This document shows positions 40,993 to 50,998 of a stretch of DNA of 64,000 bases, piece by piece (the stretch's first letter is position 1; every line of letters starts with the position of its first letter). A model generated the notes under the pieces. That model was not told the DNA's origin. It was given only the letters and a program-made list of their open reading frames with translations, and did no database searches. This DNA is from Caecitellus pseudoparvulus (lineage: Eukaryota; Bigyra: Bicosoecida). The stretch is from the NCBI GenBank assembly GCA_965644315.1, contig CBFFRQ010000090.1, positions 1-64,000 on the forward strand, read 5' to 3'. Both the position numbers and the translations under genes were made by a program.

Positions 40993-42741
40993 ATGAATGC
41001 CAGCGAGGCGGTGGACTTGGCCAGTCTGCGCAGTGGCACAGGTCGGTTCAAGAACGTGCCCCATGCCGTGTGCGAGGTGCTGGCGGCAGTGGTCGGAGAC
41101 TTGGCAAGCCTGCGCACCAGTGTGGACAGCGTGCCGAAATTCTCAGACCTGACGGCGGCGGTGGCCAGCAAGCCCAGCAAGCGGGACGTGGAAGGCGCAA
41201 CACAAGCCACCCTTGCCCGTGTACATGCCCTGGCCGAGGTGGCCACCAGCGCTCGCGAGGATCTGCGCACCAGCACCGACGCCGAGTTGCAGCGCATGAC
41301 TGAGCGCGTGCAGCGGCTGGAAGGCACCGTGTCCGCCCTGGCGTCCACGGTGGCGGGCCTGCAGGCCCAGCTGGCAGAAAAAGCCGACAAGTCCGCCCTG
41401 GCCAGCCTGGCACCCCTCGATGCCCTGCACCGCAAGGCCGACTCCGCCCGACTGGAGGAGGCCCTGGCCAGCAAGGCCTCTGTGGAGGCCCTACGAGCCG
41501 TGCAGGATGAGGCGGTGCCCCTCCCACGCTTCCGGGCGGTGGAGGCGGCGGTGGAGGCTGCCTGCACGCAGCAGGACATGCAGGCAGCAGTGGAGGGGCT
41601 GCGAGGCATGGTGCAGGAGCGATGCGCTGCTGCCAGTGACTGTGCGTCTGGCGCCGCTGCCGCTGCAGCCGAGGCACGGGCACTGGCTGAAGACCTGCCC
41701 AGCCACAAGCAGGTGAAGGGGGTGGTGAGGCAAGCTCTGGCCCCCTACGCTACGCAGGAGCAGGTGGCCAGTGCCGTGCAGGAGGCGGTGGGGGCGCTGG
41801 GGCGGCAGGTGGAGGGCAGTGTGCGGCAGAGTCTGGGGGAGGTTATTGCCGTAGTGAACGATAAGGCGTTCAAGGCAGACGTGGCGCGGGGCCTGGCCAG
41901 CAAGGCCAGCGATCGGGATGTGCGGGGAGCGCTGGCAAGCAAGGCTGACCGGGCGGAGGTGGCTGAAGCGTTACGCAGCAAGGCCGAGTCAGGGGACGTG
42001 ACGTCTCTGCAGGTGGCGCTGCGAGAGGTGCAGCTGGCGCTGGCGGAGCGGGGCGAGGCACATGGGCCCACCTCTGCCGCCACAGCAGCGTCTGCTGCCG
42101 CTGCCGAGGCCGGCATCGCCACCGTGGCCGCCAGTGTGCGGCGGCTGGAGGAGGCGCTGGCAGGCAAGGCTGACAGGGGGGAGGTGTTGGCCTTGACGAG
42201 CAGCATGGGCGAAGCGTGTGGAGGACAGGCAGCACGCCACAGCGGCACGGCTAGCCCGGCTGGCGTGGACTCCAGTGAAGCCACAGCTACGCAGGGTCCA
42301 GCCGCCACTTCTGGTCGGTGGCTGTGGAAGAGCCGCGATTTGGACCTGGCAGGGTGCATTCCGTGGGACATGGAGGCGTGGAACACACGCCCCGAGGCAC
42401 TGACGTTCCGCCGTGGCGAGGCAGGCGTCCAAGTGTCTCGGGGGGGGCTGTACGAGCTCTGCGCAGGCATCTTCGCGACGACGCCGCCTGCAGTGCACCT
42501 GCAGGTGAACGGAGACACAGTTGCCACCCACCGGCACAGCTTCCGCCGTGCAGGTGGGGTGGCGGGGGGTGAGGCGGCAGACAAGGCTCCGCCAGGGGTC
42601 ACGCTAGCAGCCCATCCAGAGGGGTGTGTGGGGGGGGTCACCATTCTCCAGTACCTCGCCCTGTCCCCTGGCGCCACGGTGGCCCTCAACTACGACGGGG
42701 ACGTGCGGGGACAAGGCTTCATGCAGCTGACCAAACTGTAG
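40993..42741 (+). CDS. Coiled-coil protein with repeated KAD motifs and C-terminal beta-sandwich-like domain
   Basis: A single exon encodes 582 residues. Residues 1-400 are a coiled coil with recurring Ser/Ala-Lys-Ala/Pro-Ser/Asp units (ASKPSKRDVEGA, AEKADKSALASL, ASKASVEALRAV, ASKADRAEVAEAL, GKADRGEVLAL), each followed by a short helix. After a Ser/Thr linker the last 150 residues look like a beta-sandwich: GRWLWKSRDLDLAGCIPWDM, NTRPEALTFRRGE, VQVSRGGLYELCAGIFAT, PAVHLQVNGDTVATH and GATVALNYDGDV. The LYELxxGIF..PxVxLxVNG pattern resembles C1q/TNF-like domains found at the ends of coiled-coil proteins in flagellates. The role is unknown; cilia-associated is a guess. The start ATG follows closely after a candidate regulatory inverted repeat. 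Confidence 0.8.
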   Translation: MNASEAVDLASLRSGTGRFKNVPHAVCEVLAAVVGDLASLRTSVDSVPKFSDLTAAVASKPSKRDVEGATQATLARVHALAEVATSAREDLRTSTDAELQRMTERVQRLEGTVSALASTVAGLQAQLAEKADKSALASLAPLDALHRKADSARLEEALASKASVEALRAVQDEAVPLPRFRAVEAAVEAACTQQDMQAAVEGLRGMVQERCAAASDCASGAAAAAAEARALAEDLPSHKQVKGVVRQALAPYATQEQVASAVQEAVGALGRQVEGSVRQSLGEVIAVVNDKAFKADVARGLASKASDRDVRGALASKADRAEVAEALRSKAESGDVTSLQVALREVQLALAERGEAHGPTSAATAASAAAAEAGIATVAASVRRLEEALAGKADRGEVLALTSSMGEACGGQAARHSGTASPAGVDSSEATATQGPAATSGRWLWKSRDLDLAGCIPWDMEAWNTRPEALTFRRGEAGVQVSRGGLYELCAGIFATTPPAVHLQVNGDTVATHRHSFRRAGGVAGGEAADKAPPGVTLAAHPEGCVGGVTILQYLALSPGATVALNYDGDVRGQGFMQLTKL

Positions 42742-42781
42742 CGTGCAGGCCAGCCAGGAGAGGGGGGGTGGTGCTCCCCAC

Positions 42782-45236
42782 TCACCCTGACTTCCGAGTG
42801 GACCGGCGTCGAGGTGACCTGCGCAAGGCAGGCGTGGGTGCGCCCTGTCGACCGGCAGACCTCGCACGCTTGGGCGGCGAGGCGGGCTCGAGGGAGGTGG
42901 GCCCACCTTCCGCCTCAGTTTCGCCTGCCTGAGGCGGGGTGCTGGTCAGGCGCTCCCGTGCGCTGCGCAGCTGCCGCCCGTACAACTCTGCCTTCGCAGC
43001 CGCCCGTGCGCTGGCAGCCTCCTTCGAGAAGTAGCCGTCGTCCACATGCATGACCTGCAGAAACGCCTGGCCGTCAATTTCCGCCCAGAACTTGTTCTCT
43101 TGGCGCAGGCGAGCCTCGTAGCTCATCTCGCTCTCCACGGCGCTGATGATGCGTGCTCGCTCCAGGCTCCACGCCTGCTCAGCGGCAGCCAGCACCTTAT
43201 CGTAGGTGCTGCTCATCATGGCCACGAACAGGTTGATGAGCAGGACACTGGCGACGACGACGTAGATGAGGAGGAGCAGGTTGGCCACGGTGGGGTTGGC
43301 ACTGCCCACGGGGCCCTCCACGTGGAACACGAAGTTCCCCAGCATGGCCTCGAAAGCGGAACGCACCTCCTGGACGAACTGCCCCGAACCGACCTTGTCC
43401 ATGAGCACGAAGGAGGCCTGCGCGAAGCCCATCTGGAACACGAACAGCAGGCACAGGAACTTGATCATGTCGCTGGCCATCATCTCCGCGATCATGATGA
43501 CGAACGGCCCCGTCAGCTGGAACCCCAGCAGGAACCACAGCGCGTAGGCCCAGGCGGCGACACTGGCGGCTGCTGTGGCGGCCTGGGCCAGGTGCCCTGC
43601 CAGTGGGGACACCCCCCCCCACTGGCTCAGGATCGCAGCAGTCAGGACGGAGGTGCTGAACACGGCTGACAGGGCGTTGTCCAGGAAGGCAGCCCCTGAG
43701 GAGGCCCAGTGCTCCGCCCAGCCCCCCGGCCGTCCACGGATCTCCTGCACCTCCCGCCACCCCTTCACCAGGGCGACGAGGAGGATGCATGCGTCACCCA
43801 CGGCGCTGATGGCACACAGCGGCCCCTGTCCCTGGGCGGAGCACTGTGCCCAATCCCGCACCAGCCAGGGCGTCCGTGAGGGCAGCAGGGACCGCAGCAC
43901 CACCGTGGCGGTGAACAGACACATGAATGCACAGTAGAAGCGCAAGCGGCTGTAGAACACCCGCTGGCCGAAGGTCTCCCACTTTTTGGACAGCAGGCGC
44001 TTCACGCGGGGGTGCTCCAGCAGTGCCAGCTGCTGCTGCTGCATGATCACCTCCAGTGCGCTGAGCGGGCGGTCCGTGATGGCCAGCGTGCCAGCGGCCA
44101 ACGCGACACGGTTGCGCAGGATCCAGCCCACTGGGTCTAGCTCCTCCAGGGGGACCTGCAGGCAGTCCACAGGGCCATACCGCCACTGGGATGCCGTGTG
44201 GCGCTGCAGGACATGCTGGAACATGCGCCGGAAGCCCAGGCTGGCAGCCAAGGTGAGGGGAGTCAGGCCAGCCTTGTTGAGTCGCCCCTGCAGGGGGCAG
44301 GAGGGGCTGCCGTGCCGCTCTTGCCACAGGTCGCAGATGAAGTCGTACATGTCGGGCTGGTCGTGCAGCACCATGAAGTGCAGGGCGGTGTTGCCGTGCG
44401 AGTCAGTGCAGTCCAGGTCAGCGCCCCACTCCTGCACCAGGTAACGCACCAGCTCGGGCTGATTGGTGCAGGCGGCGAAGAGCAGGGGCAACTCGCCGTA
44501 GTAGCAGCCCTGCCCGCTCTCCAAGAAGCGGGCCGCCGAGAAGAAAGACCCCACCGCCCGACTGGCCAGGAGGGGATTAGGCGCTGAGCCAGCCGCCGTG
44601 CCCCGAGAAGCATCTGCCAGCGCCTGCGACCGCTCGAGCAGCATGCGCACGCTCTCCAAGTCACCATTCACAATGGCAATGTGCAGGCAGTTCTCGCCCA
44701 GGTACTCTTTCCCACTGTACTCCTGCAGCACAGTGGAGGGGTTGGTGTCGAGGATGAACTCTGCCAGCGCTTTGTGAGCCGGCGCGTGGTACCTGCGCCG
44801 AGCACGCGAGAGTAACGGATTTAAGCATGCGGCTGCAGTATGAGAAGCGCAGGTCAACTTACAGAAAGCAGAGGTGCAAGGGTGTGTCCCCTACGGCACC
44901 ACGCTGGTGCAGTGCATCCGGGTCTGCGGTGGGCAAGAAGCGTGCGGCTTTTGAACGGCTAAGGGACACTTTGCATGGGCACCCAGGTGGCACCAAGCAC
45001 GAAGAAGGCAAGCAAGCCCAGTCGACCACACACTACCAGCACGGACCTCGTTGTAGCAGGAGTTTCAGCTCCTCCAGATCTCCCTGGTGCACTGCATGCC
45101 ACACAGTGCCGTGCCGGTGAGCAGCCTCTGTCTGGTCCTCCACTGTCTGCTCCAGTTGCACGCCGTTGCCTGTCGCAGCTTTGTCCCCAAGCACCGCCTG
45201 GACGCAAGTAGACAGAAAGCTCTGCAGTGCATCCAT
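42782..45236 (-). CDS. TRPV-like cation channel with N-terminal ankyrin repeats
   Basis: Three exons (45047-45236, 44863-44923, 42782-44792) join in phase, giving 753 residues. The N-terminus carries ankyrin repeats in the TRPV order: VWHAVHQGDLEELKLLLQRD, GDTPLHLCFLYHAPAHKAL, GENCLHIAIVNGDLESVRMLL, GELPLLFAACTNQPELVRYL and HGNTALHFMVLHDQPDMYDFI. Six membrane helices follow, starting near YCAFMCLFTATVVLRSLL. The pore region is SAFEAMLGNFVF, and S6 is VANLLLLIYVVVASVLLINLFVAMMSSTY. A TRP-box-like helix (WSLERARIISAVE) follows S6. This is the architecture of TRPV channels, which gate Ca2+ or other cations. The pore loop lacks the GMGD or IID signature seen in animals (it reads GNFVFHVEG), so selectivity is unclear. 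The C-terminus is basic. Confidence 0.88.
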
Positions 45237-45443
45237 GGTCGGAAACGCCGCTTCGAGAATCAGGCCCTGCCTGCCGGCCAGTTGGCTTGTCTGGTCGCCA
45301 AGAGGGTGCACACTGGCCAAGCTGGGGCGCACGGGCTGCCATCAGCCACAATGGGTCGATGGTGTCGCGCCAGGAGGATTGTGGCGCGACCGGTTTCGCT
45401 CAGAGGCTGCATTTGTCCATGCGCACCGGGGGGGGGGGGGTGC

Positions 45444-46631
45444 TCAGTCGAAGAAGTAGAGCTGGGTGAAGTGCCCCACGCTCTCCTGCGTGAACTGGGG
45501 CTGGTAGTTGTAGATGAGGGCGGCATACTCGTCTGCCAGGCTGGGGAAGGACCGGTGGTTTGCGTGGGTCTGGCCGATGAAGTACTGTGCCGTGAGCAGG
45601 TTGGCCCGCACGGAGTCAAAGGAGTGGTCCATCACCTCGCGGGGGTCCCACTCAAACACCGGCTTCTCAGGGTGCCACTGCGTCGCCGTAATGGGCCACT
45701 CCTTGCCCTCCACTGTAGACACGAAAGGACGGCCGTTACGGTCCTGCGCAAGGTGGACACAGGCGGGGTGAGAGCGGGGCGCAACGGGAGGGGCGTGAAA
45801 CCGCCGGCAGGCGCACCTCGTTCGTGCTCCACATGTAGAAGTTGTCTGACAGATCCGCGTTGGCCTTGAATGCCGCCGGCTCCACGCCGGAGTGGTGGGC
45901 GTTCATGGTCACAGCCTGGCCGGTGAGGACGTCGAGAAGCCCCTCGCTCTGCGCCAGCTGGAAGAAGCGGCTGTGGGTGGCGGCACCTGCCGTCAAGTTC
46001 AGCGGCACCGTGTAGTTCTCTGCGTTGAAGCCCGAGACGAGGACGCCAGGCACAGCGCCGCCGCCGAGGAAGTTGACCATCTCGAAGCCCAGGCAAGTGC
46101 CCTGTGTGTACAGAGGCGGGTGGTGGTGGTGGGAGCAGGGCGGCGTGGGGCGGCGCCAGGCGTACCCAGAGCGGGAAGATCTCGCCAGCCTTGTACGCAG
46201 ACACGACTTCGTCAAAGACAATCTGGCCCTTGCGAGCGTATTGCGTGAGGGTTCCGTTGGGGAATGTGAAGTCTGCGCCACCACCAGTGAAGAGGACACC
46301 GTTGATGTTCTTCAGGGCAGCCCTGAAAGAGTCCTCGTCAATGTCATGACGAAGAGGCACGACTTGTGCCCCTCCTGCCTCGATCCATTTCACATACGAT
46401 GCTGCAGGCGCGTGTGGGCAAGCGGCGTCATGACAGAGAATGCGCGCTGGCGTGTCCAAGCATCGTTTTCCGCACGCAGCCCCGCTCACCTGGGAAGTAC
46501 GCCGGCTTCGTTGACACGTCGGTGTAGTGGTTAGGCAGGGTCAGAATGCCCACAACAGGCCTGTTGTTCGGGGCAGCAGCGGCCAGCAATGCCCCTGCGG
46601 CAGCTACGAGGCAGGCAGCCAAGCACCGCAT
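45444..46631 (-). CDS. GGH: Gamma-glutamyl hydrolase (folate conjugase)
   Basis: Four exons are joined by introns at 46402-46489, 46102-46165 and 45744-45816, giving 320 residues, close to the usual 310-320. The N-terminus is a signal peptide (CLAACLVAAAGALLAAAAP) followed by NNRPVVGILTLP. The peptidase C26 pattern is clear: SYVKWIEAGGAQVVPLRHD, GVLFTGGGAD, then the nucleophile elbow LWGTCLGFEM (Cys), FAKANADLS-like segment PAAFKANADL, and the catalytic His in ATQWHPEKPVFEW. The enzyme trims glutamate tails from folates in vacuole/lysosome or outside the cell. The start ATG at 46631 sits directly before the hydrophobic signal. It lies divergent to the ankyrin-SAM gene with only 201 bp between start codons. 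Confidence 0.95.
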
Positions 46632-46832
46632 CTTGTCACGGGCAATCGGCGCAGGACGAGCACAACTCTGAATGCAGGAACACGGTGCTCCTTGCACGCT
46701 GCCGAGAAGCAGCTCCACTCTTGTGTATGTTGGGGGTAATTGAAAGTTGTGTGCGCACAGCGTTTGTCACTCGAGGTTGCTGCAGCGGTTGGCTCAATTT
46801 GTCCCGCTGGGTTTCCAGGCGGCTCAGTCAAC
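46632..46832. promoter_or_regulatory. Bidirectional promoter of GGH and ankyrin-SAM genes
   Basis: Only 201 bp separate the two divergent start codons, so both promoters and 5' UTRs lie here. It is AT-richer than the flanking coding DNA. No TATA box or CGGAAATT-type motif is seen. Confidence 0.45.
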
Positions 46833-47836
46833 ATGGCCAGCGTCGCTGCTGCTGCACAGCTTGGGGCAACCGATGCCCTTCGATCTTACGTCGCGGATGG
46901 GCACGATGTGGATGCCGTGATCCACCCTGTGAGTGGAGTGCAGGTGGCATGAGAACGGCTGAAACGCTCTTCACCGCTGTCGACGCAGGTCTCTGTCAAG
47001 TGGAGCGCGCTGCAGTATGCAGCTGCAGTGGGAAACTTGATCGCAACCAAGGCATTGCTTGATGCAGGTGCTGCGGCAAATAAGCGGACAGTGCGTGCAG
47101 AATGCCAGCTGGTCTGCGTTTCGCTGGCGTTTTCATGAGCCTCGAGCTGGCTTCATCATTTCACAGGAGGAGGGCCAGACAAGTCTGCACTTGGCTGCGA
47201 GATTTGGACATGCGAACACTGTTGAACTGCTCCTTGCGGCTGGCGCAGACGTGGAGGCGTCTGACAAGGTGCGTGGCGCGGGAGCATTGCCAACGGGCGC
47301 TCCGCAGGCACAATCTGCTTTGCCTGCCACCACAGCTTGGGTACACGCCCCTGCATTACGCGGCTGCATTCGGGAACTTGGAGGCTACGCGTGCCATTGT
47401 GCAGTACGGTGCTGATGTGCAGGCTGTGAGCGCGGAGGGCAGCTCGGCGCTTGACTTGGCGAGTGAGGGGCGGCAGGCTGCCGTGGCGCAGTTCCTGGCG
47501 GCTGCTGGCTCCACGCGGTCAGCCACGGCACGGCTGAAGGACTGGCTGCACGCCATCCGCCTGGGGGGCTACTTTAATGCCTTCCTGGCGCAGGGCTTCG
47601 ATGATGTGGATTTCATTGCGACGTCTGGTCTCACTCAGGCTGACCTGGACGCCGTGGGAGTGACCCTGGCAGGGCACCGCAGCAAGCTGCTGCAAGTGTA
47701 CCGCATTTCGGAGTTCACGTCTGGCTCTGCCGCGGCAGGGGCAGGAGAGGGCTCTGACTCGGACGACGGCTCTGACAGCGGCAGCGATTCGGGCTCTGGC
47801 TCGGACAGCGGCAGCGACACAGACGAAAGCGAGTAG
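46833..47836 (+). CDS. Ankyrin-repeat and SAM-domain protein
   Basis: Four exons (46833-46928, 46989-47090, 47167-47268, 47336-47836) join with all introns in phase 0, giving 266 residues. Each of the first introns falls between ankyrin repeats: WSALQYAAAVGNLIATKALL, GQTSLHLAARFGHANTVELL, GYTPLHYAAAFGNLEATRAIV and GSSALDLASEGRQAAVAQFL. A SAM domain follows: LKDWLHAIRLGGYFNAFLAQ, then DVDFIATSGLTQADLDAVGV and HRSKLLQVYRI. The tail is an acidic Ser/Asp/Gly repeat. ANK-SAM proteins usually act as oligomerising scaffolds. The exon-repeat correspondence suggests old repeat-by-exon duplication. The stop is only 5 bp from the stop of the convergent BolA gene. Confidence 0.88.
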
Positions 47837-47841
47837 GCCCC

Positions 47842-48257
47842 TCACAAGGAGGCCTTCTTCTTTTCGTACTGACTGGGAGTCCACGTCTTCATTGTGAATG
47901 CATGGATGTTCGGCATTTCCTTTGACAGGCACTCGTTCACAGAGCGCTGCCGCGCCAGCAAGCCAACACCTGTGAGGAGTGCACCGTGCTCGTCGTGCCT
48001 CGGCAGGCACGCTGCCACGTCGGCCACGCCGCACCTTCAAACTTGGTGGAAACAATGATGGCATCAAGCTTGGAGCCACAGCCGTCAGATTCGTCCACAA
48101 CCTGGATGAAAGACGGCTCGAATTCCCTGCAGAGGGGGGTGCAAATTCCGCATTCGAGAGCTCCAACTCCGTGCCTTTGCTTTGACTTCATGGGCAAGTC
48201 TCACGCTTCCAGCTTGGACTTGACCACTGCAACAATGTCTACATCTCCAGATGCCAT
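47842..48257 (-). CDS. BOLA2: BolA-like protein (BOLA2 type)
   Basis: Three small exons (48205-48257, 48035-48126, 47842-47969) join into a 90-residue protein, the normal BolA size. The pattern fits: DIVAVVKSKLEAEFEPSFIQ, then VDESDGCGSKLDAIIVSTKFEG (human LVVSAKFEG), LLARQRSVNECL (human LQRHRLVNACL) and MPNIHAFTMKTWTPSQY (human LPHIHAFEQKTLTPDQW). BOLA2-class proteins form [2Fe-2S]-bridged complexes with monothiol glutaredoxins and help deliver iron-sulfur clusters in cytosol and nucleus. The Fe-S-binding His of IHAF and the Cys before KLDAI are kept. The RHR His is Gln here. There is no targeting peptide, which suggests a cytosolic form. It was not visible without splicing because each exon is short. 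Confidence 0.92.
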
Positions 48258-48413
48258 ACCTGGCGCTTGTCGTGTACTTGACGGCGGGTAGAGGGCCGCG
48301 GCGCCTCGTGGTGTGGTCTGGCGGGAAGCGATTGCTTTGAATCTGTGTGGTATGCAGGGCAGGTGTGAATGCATTTAGCTCGTTGTGTGATGGTAGGATA
48401 TTTGTATGAGTGA

Positions 48414-50830
48414 TCACTCCCCTCTACTTTCCTCCCGCAAAGCTTTGATGGCTTGCCGAGCGTCAGCGAAGACAGCCTGCGCCACACGCGCCAGCGACCG
48501 CCGCGAGCCGACGTTGGCGAGCAGGGCGCTAGGCTCGTGCCAGCGAGAGGGCAAGGAGGAAAGCAGCTGGTACATCTCCGCAGGACTGCCCTGCAGCGCG
48601 GCGATTTCGCGCTCTGCGCTGCAGACGAGGTTGACACAAACGTCGAAGATGCTCCACCAGCCATGGAGAAACAGCGTATCCCACACGCGGAAAGCCAGCG
48701 CCGAGGGCAGGCTTGTGGTCAGCAAGGGCATGATCCAGCCCGAAAACACCATGCTGAGGGGAATCTGCATACCCAGCAGGTGCCTGTGCAGCGCTGGGGC
48801 GCGGGAGGAGAGGACTTGCTCCAGCACGTGCACGGCTGCGTGCGTGTCCTGCAACGCATCAGCGAAGACGAACGGCGGCAGCACCTCGTTCACCAGCGTG
48901 TCCACCAGCCAAAAGGCTTGCTCTTCCTCCATCACCGTCAATGCGAAGCCTGCCAGCATGTTCAGGCCCTGTGTGTAGCCGATGGCCGGGTTGTTGGCGG
49001 CCAGCGCAAGCAGCACGCGCTCCAGTGCGGCCAGTCCCGCAGGCGTCTCAAACAGTGGATGCCCAGGCCACGTTCGAGGAACGTCCTTTTCAATGAGCCG
49101 CACGACGTCGTCTCGCGGAGTGCAGTGGTGGATCAGGCGGTGGTAGTGCAAGGGCGGCGCTGCGCAAGCCTTGGCTGCAGCGCCTGACAGCTCCCACCAA
49201 ACGCTGCCCCGAAGAGACCCTGGCACGCCCCCGTCCACCAGGCGCTGCAAGGTCTTGGTGTGCTGCGCCACTTCCTCGGGAGACAGTTCCGCCGGGCTCC
49301 ATGCGGCCAGCGCCTTGGCAATGCCACAGTTCAAAGACGCGGGGGTGGGCCCATCGGCCACTTGGAGTGGGTCACCCGTGGGTGGTGGATCTATCTCACA
49401 CCTCTCCTTTGAGTCTTCCCCCAGCAGGGCAAATAGAGCGCTGGGTGATGGTGTGGAGGCACTTGCCTGCATGCCAGGCTTGGGCTGCGCGCGGTGCTGC
49501 TCTCCGACGATACTCCCCAGCACAAGTTGCGAGATGGAGTCCCCCCCTTCTGCTGAGTAGAGGCCCTGCAGCCAGTGCTGCAAGCCTTTCATGCCTGCCT
49601 GCTGCCCGTGCACTTGGTGGCTGAGGGCACACCTTCCCCACGCTCCGCGCTCTGGCGTGCTGGCTTGCCCCATGCCCAGCGATGGGCCCACACGGGGCCT
49701 CTCACACCCAGATACGCTGGCGGGCCACACGCTGCGCAACCAAAGCACCTGCACACTCTGATACGAGTGCTGCAGTGCCTCCTGGCGCTGCAAGGGGGGC
49801 AAGGCCACCGTATCCACCCCCTGCGCAGACAGCGCCGCCCGGGTCCGCTGGGGCGCTGATGGTAGGCTGGCAGGGAGGGAGGGCAAGCAGCAGGAAGCGC
49901 CGGCAGAGCAGCTGGCCTCTGTGTGGCCCCTCCAAAAGGCCGTAAAGCTGGAATCCCGCGAGGGAAGGGCGGCCGGTGCGGGGGCGGCGCACGGCGAGAG
50001 TGGCTCAACCCGAGTCCAAGCAGAGGCCTGGCTGGCCTGCACGATCGCCCGGTCCAAGGCTCCTAAGGCGCTCATCATGCGGGCCGAGGCCAGGAGGCCC
50101 ACGACTTCTGTGGACACCCACCCATGAGCCGGGTCGGTGGGGTCGGCCAGCTCACTGGTGGCTCGGGGGGAGCGGAAGGACACGGTGCCGGCAAGCCCGC
50201 GCCGCAGCCGGCAGGAGCCAGCCACACACAAAGCAGTCTCCGATCGAGCGATTTCAGGAAGCCCCTGCAGTTCCAAGGCACCCAGTCGTCCAAGGAAGCG
50301 TTTCCAGGCCGCTTCGTGCTGGGCTGCTTGCCTCGCATGGGATTGGAGCCACTCTGCCTCTGCCGTCTGCACTGCCTTGCTCGTGGGGAAGCCATTGCTG
50401 TCTCGATGTAGCACCTGGTGCAAGTCAGAAAACAGCAGCTTCACCGGCCTTCCCACAACCCGCAGCATCTTCACAATCTGTGCCACACGCAAGGGGATGC
50501 GGGGCGTTACGGGCTCGTTTCATACTGCGCTTTGCCCTCCTTGCCGTACCTTTTTCAGTGGAGTGTGCTGCACACTCAAGCCATTGACGCTTATGAGCTG
50601 ATGACCTGGCTTGATCGATCCGCTGTCTGCTGCTTCTTTGACCTCCCCCTCAATCCTGAGCAAGTGGCGGCCGGGTGTGATGGTCTCAGTTGCTCGCAAC
50701 CCCACCAACTCGCCTCTCACTTGTCAAAACGGCTCACAATGGCGCCTATCTGCCCCTTCCATGGTTTCAACGTTATGCCCAGGACCTGACTTGACACAAC
50801 TACTGGGCTTGTTCGGAACGATGTCGTCAT
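48414..50830 (-). CDS. PDZ-TBC protein, Rab GTPase-activating
   Basis: Three exons are joined by introns at 50656-50720 and 50478-50549, giving 759 residues. The spliced N-terminus forms a full PDZ domain: VLGITLKPWKGQIGAIVSRF, then DKIEGEVKEAADSGSIKPGH, QLISVNGLSVQHTPLKKIVK and MLRVVGRPVKLLF. A variable linker follows, then the TBC domain near the C-terminus: GGVPGSLRGSVWWELSGAAAK, the Arg-finger motif IEKDVPRTWPGHPLF, the Gln-finger GYTQGLNMLAGF, and WDTLFLHGWWSIFDVCV. Both catalytic fingers are present, so it should activate GTP hydrolysis by a Rab. The combination with an N-terminal PDZ suggests targeting to a membrane protein tail. The Rab is unknown. The gene is on the same strand as, and just downstream of, the first histidine kinase. 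Confidence 0.88.
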
Positions 50831-50998
50831 GGTGCTTGAGGAGCAAGGCCACAGCCGAACTGGACTGGTGTGCCTTTCAGCCCGCCAGGTGCCGGAGCAG
50901 CACCGGCTTTGGCGGCGTAGGCAGCCACGCCCGCACTTGGCAACAGCCTTGCACACACGTCACATCTGCAACTTTTGTGAATTGATCGACCCCTCGCC

